A program made the position numbers and the translations under genes. From Musa acuminata AAA Group (taxonomy: Eukaryota; Streptophyta; Magnoliopsida; Zingiberales; Musaceae), in contig NC_088327.1 of the NCBI RefSeq assembly GCF_036884655.1, forward strand, positions 13,401,001-13,465,000: a DNA stretch of 64,000 bases. The letters run 5' to 3'. The notes beneath the pieces are model-generated. The model did not search any database. It was not told the DNA's origin and saw only the letters and a list, made by a program, of their open reading frames with translations. Below, in pieces: positions 39,148 through 49,816 of this stretch (position 1 is its first letter; the number at the start of each line of letters is the position of its first letter).

Positions 39148-39931
39148 CGCAGCCAGCTGACTGCAGTGCGTAGCGAATCCATGCAATTTTGTAGAGCAAG
39201 TGGTGTTATAATCAATGCGACATGGATCTGCTCGTAGGCAAGTGATTTGTATGTTGTTAATGAATCAGATCTGGAAGCACACTAGGCTGGTTGAGATCAT
39301 TAATCTACTGTAATTTTGAATGACAATGTGCAACTGTGGATTGACTGCTGTTGAATCTGGCACACTCAACTCAGTCAATGGCACGCATAAGGGAGTCGAT
39401 GCCTGCTATTTCATCAGCATTCCTTTTCGTTTCGAAGAATGGAGCACAGCACTGTTGCAAAGATGCCGTAGGAATCGGCGTTTAGCGTGCGGTTGTTAAG
39501 TCGTGCATCGGTTGCGTCCTATCGTGCAAGTCGCGAGAGTTAAGGCGAGGCTGGCATTCGCAGGCCGGTTCGAACCGGGTTGGGCCGTCTAAAACCAATC
39601 TATGATGTGTACTTCAAATTTCGTTTGACATATTTTTAATAATAATTTAATTATTTTGAGTTAGTAATTTTATATAATAAAATGTTGACCTTTATTTATT
39701 TATTTATTTTTATGATATTAATATTTATAATTTTGATTTATCCTCCACTTTGATGTGATATACTTATTTGTCATTTACTATAATATTAACTCTTTTATTA
39801 ATAAATTTAAAAAGGAAATCGTGACTTAAGTAGCGATCTGGGCTCGGAGGAACGAGCGATTTCTCGACGAAGAGGAGACCCAGCCGTTACTTCTCATCAT
39901 CGGGTTCGACCGCAATAGGCGGCGCTTGAGA
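39148..39931. other. Intergenic between AIL and mS41
   Basis: Contains the AIL 3' UTR, a GC-richer patch near 39460-39600, then AT-rich DNA. The last ~90 bases (from about 39840) are the mS41 leader. No other gene seen. Confidence 0.5.
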
Positions 39932-42900
39932 ATGGCGCTGGTGGCGAAGTACTGGATGCGGCTCGTCGCTGGCGGGGGAGGCGGCGCTGCCGCCGTTCCT
40001 CCGCTGTTCCTCCACCGTCTTTCTGCTGTCAGACCATACCACCCGGCCGTTTACGAAGGTACGATCTCTCCGAGCCCGCCGCGATGGTTTAGGGTTTAGG
40101 GTTCTGATGATGATTGGGTGACTGGTGGCGGCGCAGTCAAGGTGGGAATCCCGGAGTTCTTGAAGGCGGTGGGTAAGGGGGCGGAGGCGCACATAGCAAA
40201 GCTGGAGGCCGAGATCGGGGACTTGCAGAAGCTTCTCGTTACGCGAACACTTCGCCTCAAGAAGCTCGGCATCCCTTGCAAACATGTAAATGCCTCTTTA
40301 TCTCCTCTTATTCTCTTTCAAGTTTCTTATTGTAGTTCTCGATTCCTTTTTTTCCCGTCTCTATCTGCAATATCGTGTTATTAGTAAATTACAAAACGGA
40401 AATTGATAGTGTGGGAAGAGCTTTACAGGATTTCATTGCCCCATCAAGAAAGGTGTCTAATTGTGTAGTTTGCAGCTGAATGAGTTAAGCCAGCTAGGTT
40501 GAAAATGTTCTTCATGGAGTAGATGTTTCTACTTTCCATAGGCTGAGAGGATTGCCATTTCTAAAATCAGTTTAAAGATTATAAACCATAATTTTGTTAA
40601 CAGTTAGAATCCCAGGACTATCTGCTTCCATAAAAAGGTTGTGGCTTGGGTTTTTATTGTTAAAATAGCTATATGCTATGTTTTGTCTTTGGTGTTTAGT
40701 GGTGACGATGGGTCCAAAGCGCCCCTCTTTTGTGTATCGTTGACTCTTTCTGTAGTGAAGGAGATGATTTCTAGAGCGATGGGTAATTTTAATTTTGTTA
40801 CTGGGAAAATATATTGTGGGCTACCTTACATTGGAAAGCTAAGAAATCAATGTGTTGGCATCAGGGCTGCAGCAGAGGCTTCATGACATATTCGATAGTG
40901 CAGTTGAGGTCCCTTCTGAGGTGGAATATGTGGATTCTATTAGGATTGGCAACTACAAAAATATTGGATGATGAATATTAAATAAATGGTGAATCATGAC
41001 TATAAAAAAAAACTGTCAAATTCAAACAATAAATTAGTGAGATGCAGTCCGAAGTCAACTTGGTCTATACCCAAACTACCTATATTTGTGTGAGTTAAGC
41101 AACAACTTGAAGGAAAACAAAGTCAACTTTTCAAATGCCACACTGTAATTGCTAGTTGCACACTTCCTCCTCCTTTGTCTATATGATTAGACATGTTTGT
41201 TCCACTTATATTAGTTATGCACTGTTGTTGGTAATGATTAACCTTGTTATATTGTATCTATACCAATCTTTTGAGTATTCCTTGTGCTAACTCAAACGAT
41301 TCTATTCATCTCAATTTATTTCATGTGCATTGTTTTTTGTAGCATTACATAGGTATTAGGGAATTTGGATCCTGTTGTGGTGTTTTATTAAACTTTGGAT
41401 GGCTCCTAATAAAATTTTTACCCTTCAGATTCTTTATGTATATGTTATATATATTTTGTGTAGTATTCTTCTGATTTGAAAGTTCTTCTAAGTTAAGCAT
41501 GGTGTTTACTTGATTATTTTTCATATATGTTTAAGATCTGTATCAACTGCACTATATCTGTATCTGTGAGTTAAGCCTTATATATTTTGTTTTGTTATGC
41601 ATAATCTTTGAATGACAAATATCATGATATTCCTTTGTGTTATTCTTATATTGTAAAATATACCAAACTTGAGCACCTTTTTACCAATGAGTTCCTTAAG
41701 TTGTATTTGACAGGTACATGTTTGTAACATTAATATTTAAGTGAGAAATTATATTTTGTATGTATACTTATAGGTTTATTATAGCGGCATTCCTCTGATT
41801 CTGACCCTTCCAATGAGGGGAAATGTTGAATATTGATGGAAATTAAGACACTTCTCATGTGACCTACGTCAGACATGCTAACATGTTTTTTAGTTATGCA
41901 ACTAGCATGATATTTGTTCCATAAATGTTATAGTAGATTGCCTATTACTTCAGGGTGTTTTTACTATGGTTAACCTTGATAATTTGTTTTGCTACATTTC
42001 ATATCATGATTTAGTTTTTTTTCTAGATGATAATGTCAAACACAACTATACCTATAGTGCTTAACTCATGGATGCAAATACATATTGCATAGTCCACTTA
42101 AGACAAGTTCTATATGAATTTTAAATATATTCATATACTGTATATCAAATGTTGTTCTTAACCATATAGAATAATCATTTCATATCATGATTTAGTTTTT
42201 TTTCTAGATGATAATTTCAAACACAACTATACCTATAGTGCTTAACTCATGGATGCAAATACATATTGCATAGTCCACTTAAGACAAGTTCTATATGAAT
42301 TTTAAATATATTCATATACTGTATATCAAATGTTGTTCTTAACCATATAGAATAATCATTATACTTATTTAGAATTTAAGATCAAATGATACTAGACAAA
42401 ATATATTCAAGGAATTTCTGTGACTTGAATAATATTATCCCAAATTTCGAAGGAGCAATCTTAACATTGTGTCAAGACTGTCTTTATATGTAGTTTACAA
42501 TAATGAATCTTATAATTTTTTATTTAAATATTTTAATTTTACTAATTAAAAAAGTTAGTTAGTTATGGAAGTCCAAGAAGAATAACCTCACATGCACTGT
42601 GTTTGTGGTGTAGATTTGATTTCTGCAATTGTCCTGTGCTTTCACAGTTTCAGACATGAAGATCACAACTTGAACTTGGTTGTCCTGCACTTTCCTTTGA
42701 TACTTTCAGTTAATGCAGGCTGCAAACCAGAATTCGTGGATGTGTAAATCCAAGACCATACATAGGTGTGAAATCATGTAGCCTTGATCAGTTATATTGC
42801 AGCAAAAGGTGGTAGAAGAGTTGGTTCATAGAAGAGTTGAGGTGGCTTTCTGTACAAGATGTTGGACGATGTTGTCATTAAAGGGCTAAATGGCTAACTG

Positions 42901-43477
42901 AAATTGCTGGGAAGAGATTAGATTTCGGGTTGTCGGTCAATTGTTTTGTCTTTTTTGTCCCTAATATTTATAGAATGAAGTACGCTCTATGCAAGAAGCA
43001 TTTGCCGTCATAGTGCTGCTACATGATTGAGTGCAGAAAATTTGAGTTTTTTTAGTCTAATCCTGATGAGATAATCTTAAATTTAAAATTTAGTTGTCTA
43101 ATGTGGACCCGAGTGAGACTGTTGTGGTTTACGGAAATTGTATGTACATTCAATTAGCAAAATAGATGGAACACTACCAGAAGTTAGGAAGCCCCATGCA
43201 GGTGCTTATTTTAGTTTGCCACCTTGAATATTCTGATGTTAATAAGACACTGCAGAATAAAAAAATTGAACTTTGGTTACCATTTGTTAGTGGAATTCCC
43301 ACTATCTGAATATTCTTGTACATAGTTGAATTTCAACTAGGTTGTTTATAAATTCTAATGATTTTCACTAATTTATGTTTACCTTTGATGCAGAGGAAAT
43401 TGATTCTTGAATATACACACAAGTATAGGTTGGGGCTTTGGAGGCCTCGAGCTGGCTCTCCAAAACAATCAGCTTAA
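39932..43477 (+). CDS. Mitochondrial small-subunit ribosomal protein mS41 (IGR motif/SAM-like)
   Basis: Predicted 119-aa mitochondrial protein. Exons 39932-40058, 40137-40285 and 43394-43477 join in frame. Residues 1-42 are Arg-containing, Ala/Gly-rich and lack acidic residues until Glu42, as expected for a mitochondrial presequence. Residues about 47-105 match the IGR-motif family (fungal Fyv4, mS41): IPEFLKAVGKGAEAHIAKLE, then LRLKKLGIPCKHRKLILEYTHKYRLGLWRP. Here the I-G-R core reads V-G-K. The family sits in the mitoribosomal small subunit with a SAM-like fold. The short length is normal for the family. Intron 1 contains a telo-box pair. Intron 2 is very long (3.1 kb) and holds a recent 181-bp tandem duplication. 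Confidence 0.85.
40088..40102 (+). promoter_or_regulatory. Double telo-box in mS41 intron 1
   Basis: TTTAGGGTTTAGGGTT lies in the first intron about 30 bases past the donor. It equals two plant telomere units. Telo-boxes near the start of transcription are common in plant ribosomal-protein genes, including organellar ones. Confidence 0.6.
41995..42356. repeat. 181-bp tandem duplication in mS41 intron 2
   Basis: Copy 1 is 41995-42175 and copy 2 is 42176-42356. Both start CATTTCATATCATGATTTAG and end ACCATATAGAATAAT. I found one difference (AATGTCAAAC versus AATTTCAAAC). Near identity indicates a recent event. Confidence 0.95.
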
Positions 43478-44248
43478 CTTTGATTCAGAAGCCAAAAAAA
43501 GGGGTTGATGCTCGCACCTGTTGATTATCATGATAATCGTATTGGGAGAATGGTTTTGCATGAACATAGATGTTGACTTGAGTGCTGATTTGTTGGAATA
43601 TTTTCTTCCAAATGAAAGAACATATATCTGTTTGCTACTTAGCATCAGAATGCTCAACAATAATATTTGTTTTTTAATACTGTGAAAGCAAGTTATCAGT
43701 TCTGTGCTTAACTTTGTGATTGTTAGTGAACATGTCTATATGATTGTTGTATTGTGTTGCATGTGATCATAAACACTGAATGTGTGGTTTAGATAATTTT
43801 CGAGTACTGTTGTTATGGTTTCTTACACCAATTTGTGGACTTTGCGACTTGTTTATCACATTGTATACTTGTAGGATTATAATATCACAAGGACAAGACA
43901 GATTTTGTGTTGCTTTATCCAAAAGTTGATAAATAAGTTACTGGTGGAGGCTTCATGTATGTTAGATTTCTGAACCACTAGTTTGTTCGTTCTTATAGGT
44001 GTGTTGGACATAATAATGAATCGTCTTATGAGATGATTGTTACTTCTTTGATTTAGAAAATCGAAGATGAAATTTAGGACAGAGTGGCAGAGATATATAG
44101 TCACCAATCTGACTTGTTTAATTGTGTTATGCATGACTTCAATTATGCAAGTTGGATTATAATTGTTCTCCATCTAAGTATAGATCATATTATCATATAG
44201 TATTGTGATTATCTTATATTGCCATCATGCAATATAGTCAATCTTACC

Positions 44249-45455
44249 GGGGTAAATTATATATTAATTTTTATAATTAGTTACTTTTAGTATCTTGATG
44301 TCTACACTTTAAAAATTTATATTGATATCTTTATAGTGATAAAAATAAAACATCTAAGTTCATTTATCCTAATGTCGTCAGTTTTACTAATGAAAACATA
44401 AAAACAAAAGAAAAAAAAGATAAATTTAACGCTCCAATTGGTAATGATGGATGGTACCATCAATGGGGGTCGCAAGTGGTTATTGTGGATAAAGAGAATG
44501 ACGATAAGAAATAAGGGCTACTTTGTATATACGTTAATGCCGACGTAATTGTTAAGCGACAAAAGGGTCGTTCGGCATCTGCATCAACGTCGACGTAGTT
44601 GTCGAGTGACAAAAAGGTCGTTGATGTAGATGCTAAGCGACGTCGATGCAATTGCTAAGTGATGTTGCTTGACACATGCATCGACGGTCCTTTCGTCGCT
44701 TAGCAACTACATTGATGTCGACATAAATATAGAGTGACGAAAGAGCCACTCATCAACTGCATCGACGTAGATGCATAACGACCTTCACCTCTTGTCATTG
44801 TTTTCATCATCCACAATAACCACCCCTAGCGATGTCGTTATTTGCCACCACTAATTGAAATGTTAATATTATCTTTTTACTTTTTGTTTTTATGTTTTCG
44901 TTAGTAAAACTGATGTCATTAGGGCCGCTCGGCATCTGTAGATGTCGACTGACGAAAGGATCATTTCATCAACATTTGCATCAACGTCGTCGTAGTTATC
45001 GAATGATAAAAGGATCGTTGATGTAGATGCTAAGCGATGTTACTCTGTATTTGCATCGACATCAATGCAATTGTTGAGTGGTGTTGCTTGACATCTGCAT
45101 CGGCGTTCCTTTCATCACGTGGCAACTACATCGACGTCAACGTAGATTTAAAGCGACGAAAAAGTCACTCATCAACTACATCGATGCAGATGCATAATGA
45201 CCCTCACCTCTTGTCATCGTTTTCATCATCCACAATAACCAGCTCTAGCGATGTCGTTATCTGCCACCATCAATTGAAACGTCATCAATTGAAATATTAA
45301 ATTTTTTTAATTTTTAAATATTTTTATTAGTAAAATCGACATCATTAGAATAAATAAACTAAAATATCTTATTTTCGTACTTATAAAGATATGAATATAA
45401 TTTTTTTAAAATGTATGGATTGAGATATTAAAGGTAGCTAACTGTAATTAACCCT
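44249..45455. mobile_element. Fold-back/MITE-like element with long imperfect inverted repeats
   Basis: The left arm (about 44249-44425) and the reverse complement of the right arm (about 45300-45455) align along their length. Shared blocks include GGGTTAATT/GGGGTAAATT ends, ATATCTTTATA, TTTATCCTAATG and GTTTTACTAAT. The interior holds two diverged ~370-bp units (about 44530-44870 and 44930-45290) full of short GCATCGACGTCGATG-like, self-complementary motifs. A third partial arm copy in the right-arm orientation sits between them (44862-44925). There is no transposase ORF. I could not define a target-site duplication, so the class (Mutator-like, fold-back or other) is open. Confidence 0.7.
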
Positions 45456-45627
45456 CTCATAGGTGATTTTATGCTTTGTTTGTTGTAGTATCAACCTTTC
45501 TACTGAAGGCATAACTTATGTATATGTAATCACAAACATGCTTCAAAAGAGGTTTTTGTTTAGTAAATAATAAAAGATGAAAATAAGATAGATGGACAAA
45601 ATCTTTATCTTAATGATACTAATAATC

Positions 45628-45727
45628 TTATTATTATTATTATTATTATTAATGATGATAATAATAATGATGATGATAATGATAATGATGATATCGACTT
45701 GTAATAATAATAATAATAATAATAATC
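45628..45727. repeat. ATT/GAT compound microsatellite
   Basis: (TTA)n, then interrupted ATGATA/GATGAT units, then (TAA)n. The two outer runs are roughly reverse complements, so the region can fold on itself. Confidence 0.9.
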
Positions 45728-46620
45728 TCTGGTCTTCCTTGATGTAGGTCATTAAGGGTACTCATCTAGTTTAAGCGGATATTACAGATGTGGGTATTAA
45801 AGAAAAAGTGAGTTGCAAGCAAGCAAAGTGTATCAATTTCAATTACTAGTGATGTCATCTCGAGTTATTATCTGAATGAGCAACAGAACATCTGAGTGCA
45901 CGCTTCTCAGTAATATGCTTTCCTTCTCCATTTTAAGTTCTAAGGGGATTGCATGAGGTGACATGACGATTGATGTTTCGTGAGTTGGTGACGTAAAGGA
46001 CACGGCTCGGGCACAGTTAACCGTGTGACAAAAGACTAGGAGTCGTGATGGAGTAACACAGAAGGGTCATGTACAGGAATACTATCTATGTTCGTATATA
46101 CATGAGCAGATTGGAAGAGACGTACCATTCAGCTGTTGGTCTCTGCACACATGATCGATCGAGCTCATCCCATCGAAGGATTTGCATGGTTTCGCTCTCT
46201 CAAGCTTCCAGATCTATTCCTCGTTGCTTTGTTGTGCTCATCATACCCGGACGCTGGTTCGACATCGCTGCAGCAAGAAACGATACTGACATCATGAACT
46301 TGCATACATGAAATGACTTTGTATGATTTGGTGCAATTGTTTGGGGCAAACCAGTAGTTATCCACTTGTGCCGAACACAAGCAATCAATATTGGAGTATT
46401 ATTGAAGCATGACATTCTCCAATTGTATGAATTAAAAGACATGAGTATGAATCAAACTTTAATCATGACATGGTTGCAATAAAACTTGTCATTGTATCAA
46501 CTAAAATAGCATCATTCCATAGAAGCCGGAAATCTGCCTTCCACCAAGAAATACTATCAACAGAATGGTTTCAGAAAACAGACTCCCAAGCCATCTCATA
46601 GTAAATTTTAGTCGAATAAA

Positions 46621-48768
46621 CTAAAGGATTCGAGGCGCATACTTGGGAGACATGGAGGTGGATGCCTTAGGAGTATTTCCTGATGCATTCTTGTAGAAGT
46701 GAATAGAAATCAACCCGCCCCTTGTTTCTACGGAGGATTCGGGGTGACCATTGGATCTGCCACTGGAGCTGCCGCTAGGAAGAACTCCTGCGAAGAAACA
46801 AAAACATGAAATTGGAAGCCTAAGCAGTAATAATTGCAGTCTAATCAGTAATAAGCCACAAACTCCAAGTAACATGAATGAGAATCACAATCACTTGTCA
46901 AGAATCAAGATCGCTGTATCTTAGTTCCTTATGTGATCATGTCATGCTTTGCCAGTGTCTTGAGCAAACCATTCCATGGCCATATTGCAATTGCCTATTA
47001 GTGTCGTGATCAGATGCGAAGCACAAGGCATTTTAAGACCCCAGTCATATGATATGCAACTGGGGAATGGTGTGATGCATGTAATATCATATACACAAAA
47101 ACATTGCAACGAATGTAAATCTCCACTACAAGATTCTAGAATCAAGATCAACTGTATCTTAGTTCCTTATGTGATCATGTCATGCTTTGCCAGTGTCTTG
47201 AGCACACCATTCCATGACCATATTGCAATTGTCTATTAGTGTCGTGATCAGATGCGAAGCACAAGGCATTTTAAGACCTCAATCATATGATATGCAACTG
47301 GGGAATGGCGTGATGCATGTAATATTATATACACAAAAACATTGCAACGAATGTAAATCTCCACTACAAGATTCTACAATCAAGATCACTGTATCTTAGT
47401 TCCTTATGTGATCATGTCATGCTTTGCCAGTGTCTTGAGCACACCATTCCATGACCATATTGCAATTGTCTATCAGTGTTGTGATCAGATGCGAAGCACA
47501 AGGCATTTTAAGACCTCAATCATATGATATGCAACTGGGGAATGGCGTGATGCATGTAATATTATATACACAAAAACATTGCAACGAATGTAAATCTCCA
47601 CTACAAGATTCTAAAACTACCATCTTTAAAACCATTCATACTTGATAAATTATAATAATAACTGCTTCATTCTGCCGATAACGGCACAGAACAACACAAC
47701 TAAAACTCAAGATCAAGCTTCGCTGTTTTAGAACAGACTGGAGCATGAACTAAATCAAACCTGGAAGAAGATTGGTGAATGTTACCCACACCAAACATGA
47801 GCTCAACATTGAACACTTGTTATAAAGTGGAATACTTGTTACTAGGAAATTGATGTTTCTTTCTCACATTGTGCAACGTGAATAGGCATGTAAATGAATA
47901 ATTCACACTAACATGGAACTTCTAAATATCGGCAAGTTAAATGTACTTTTGTGCATGATATGTGCAACTTCTAAATATGGGCATGTCAACAGTGTACTTT
48001 TAGTTCCAGTAAATGGAAGTAGTGTAAGTAACATAGACAACTCGATGAGAACTGCCAAGTTGGAACAGAGGCCAACCATCCATTACTTAGTAGAAGATGC
48101 AATATAGTGTGAAATTCAAGACTCTAATAAAGTTTGATGATATGTTATCTACTCCCCATGGCATTATCAAATTATATCAACTCCTAATCCAACACACTGT
48201 CAACTGGAATCAAGGTACCTTGCCACATTATAACAAGGATGAAAAGAATGGTGATAATCAAGGCCCACAAGTTGCCGTTAATACGCGCAGAATTGGCATC
48301 CTTCACCTTTTTCTTCATCCGCTCGATCCTAGCTCGCTTCATCATTGCAATTTCTGAGATCTCCTTCATCAACTTCTGGTTGGTTGCATCCAAAGGCGGA
48401 GAGTTGGGTGGCCGAGGTGGTTTCGGTGGCTTCTTGCACCCCTTCTTTTTTGTTGTCTCAAGTCCAACCTTCTTCTCCAAGAGGCCCATTTTTGCCTCTA
48501 GTCCAACACTCCTATCCCCCAAGGCTTCCCCATCTATGAGAGGAAGCTCCACAGAGCTAGATGCACTATCCCCCAACCTTACTACTCTTTCTCCTTTTAT
48601 CGGCCCATCAATACTGATGAAGCTACTCCACACCCGACTCAACATTCCATTGTCCTGTCCGGCACTACACCATGTATCTTTTGATCCTTCCTGTTCTCTT
48701 ATCACGGAATTCTCACCGCCCTCTAAATCAAAAACAAGTTCTTTTTCTCTTGAACTATTCTTATCCAT
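46621..48768 (-). CDS. Single-pass membrane protein of unknown function
   Basis: 238 aa from two coding exons, 48219-48768 and 46621-46787, joined within a Gly codon, ending in TAG. I recognise it only as an uncharacterised plant-type protein. The N-terminal 105 residues are acidic and Ser-rich. A Lys/Pro segment follows (CKKPPKPPRPPNSPP, 111-125), then a basic helix (LMKEISEIAMMKRARIERMK, 133-152). One strong transmembrane segment (about 167-183, LWALIITILFILVIMW) is followed by a short Ser/Gly-rich tail of about 55 residues. There is no signal peptide, so a type II or tail-proximal membrane anchor with the long N-terminal part in the cytosol is likely. The intron between the two exons contains a 237-bp tandem triplication. 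An upstream leader exon with a telo-box lies near 49524-49690. Confidence 0.8.
46901..47612. repeat. 237-bp tandem triplication in an intron
   Basis: Three head-to-tail copies begin at 46901, 47138 and 47376 (AGAATCAAGATC...CTGTATCTTAGTTCC) and each ends CTCCACTACAAGATTCTA. Copies 2 and 3 share changes not in copy 1 (CACACCATTCCATGACC, ATTATATACAC), so the array grew stepwise. It sits inside the intron of the membrane-protein gene. Confidence 0.95.
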
Positions 48769-48794
48769 GATGACCCCAATTCCAGTTTTCTGGT

Positions 48795-49325
48795 CAAGTA
48801 TAAAGTGTGCGTACCAAAATATCCATCATCTCATTAATATTGAGTATCCGCAGCCTAATATCTATCTGTTTGCTAGCATCTGTAACTATAAGAGAACACT
48901 CGTCTGCTTCAAAAAAGAAACGGAAAAACCATCTTCCTGCAACCAAGAAAGAGTTCAAAATAGATCAAGTCCACCACCAAAGGATCCACCATCATCAGCT
49001 GAAAACAAGAAACCAAAGGTAGATAAGGATCTGATCGAAGAAAACAACCAACGAGCTATTATCCATGATAGCCGAGTCATAGAATTGGTGCCTTTCTGAT
49101 AAAATATGAAGTGCCTATACCAAAACATCCATCATCTCAGTAACATGGAGTATTCACAGCCCAAATATCCATATATTTGTGGCAACTGTGAGAGAACACT
49201 TGGTTTACTTCAGAAAGGCCATCTTCCTGCCACCAAAACAATTCCAAAGATATCAAATTTGCCACCAAAAATCCGCCTTTTTTCAGCTGATAACCAAAAC
49301 ACAATAAAACAACCACCGACCTCCA
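48795..49325. repeat. Diverged ~300-bp tandem duplication upstream of the membrane-protein CDS
   Basis: The segments about 48795-49015 and 49100-49320 share, in order, ACCAAAANATCCATCATCTC, GAGTATNCNCAGCC, GAGAACACT, CCATCTTCCTGC and CAGCTGANAACNA. It lies in the presumed 5' UTR intron. It is much older than the triplication at 46901. Confidence 0.75.
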
Positions 49326-49523
49326 AATGCAGCTACTGATTCTTCAAGGCAAACCTAATGATCTTCTTCATAGTTACGGAAGCCACTGCATGATTCTTTT
49401 TCTTCTGCTTTCGGAAAAGAAAATTAAAAAATAAACTTTACATGCCAAGAAAACGCCGATTTTGCGAAATCCGACCTAAAATCCATCAAACACGATCAAA
49501 TCAAAGCATATCAACGGCCTTAC

Positions 49524-49690
49524 CATCAAGCCCAAGCAAGCAAGAGTTCCAATCGAGTCCAACCAAGAAAGAGCCTGCGGATAAGGGGATAAGAGCGGAT
49601 TTAGGGTTTTGCTGACGAGAATCGGAGGGTTGGTGAAGCTGAAGCATCGGAAGATGGAAACACATAGGAGCATAGTATAAAGCAGGATAA
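49524..49690 (-). other. Probable 5' UTR exon of the membrane-protein gene, with telo-box
   Basis: On the minus strand this region carries AAAACCCTAAATCC (telo-box, 49601-49609 on the plus strand) and ends in a good donor (GATG followed by GTAAGG, boundary at 49524). It may contain a short upstream ORF. The 5' limit is a guess. Confidence 0.45.
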
Positions 49691-49761
49691 ATCCAACATA
49701 TGTTGACGACGACCGCGAAGGAAAACGAAGGGGGCCGAAGAGGCCGAGGTTTTCTGTTGAT

Positions 49762-49764
<3 letters not shown>

Positions 49765-49815
<51 letters not shown>

Positions 49816-49816
49816 G
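49765..49816. repeat. (ATA)n microsatellite
   Basis: About 17 AAT units, just upstream of the presumed leader of the membrane-protein gene. Confidence 0.96.

Larger units (their letters stand above)
43478..46620. other. Intergenic with fold-back element and microsatellites
   Basis: After the mS41 3' UTR there is AT-rich spacer, the fold-back element (about 44249-45455), ATT/GAT microsatellites (45628-45727), and a further stretch to 46620 without recognisable genes. The last part is likely 3' UTR of the minus-strand membrane-protein gene. Confidence 0.55.

Noticed and set aside
39560..39585. tRNA B-box-like GGCCGGTTCGAACCGG
   Set aside because: It is a palindrome with no A-box, anticodon arm or acceptor stem at the right distance.
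48239..49099. 286-codon plus-strand ORF
   Set aside because: It is mostly the antisense of the minus-strand membrane-protein exon (48219-48768). That exon has the ordered domain features and splices cleanly.
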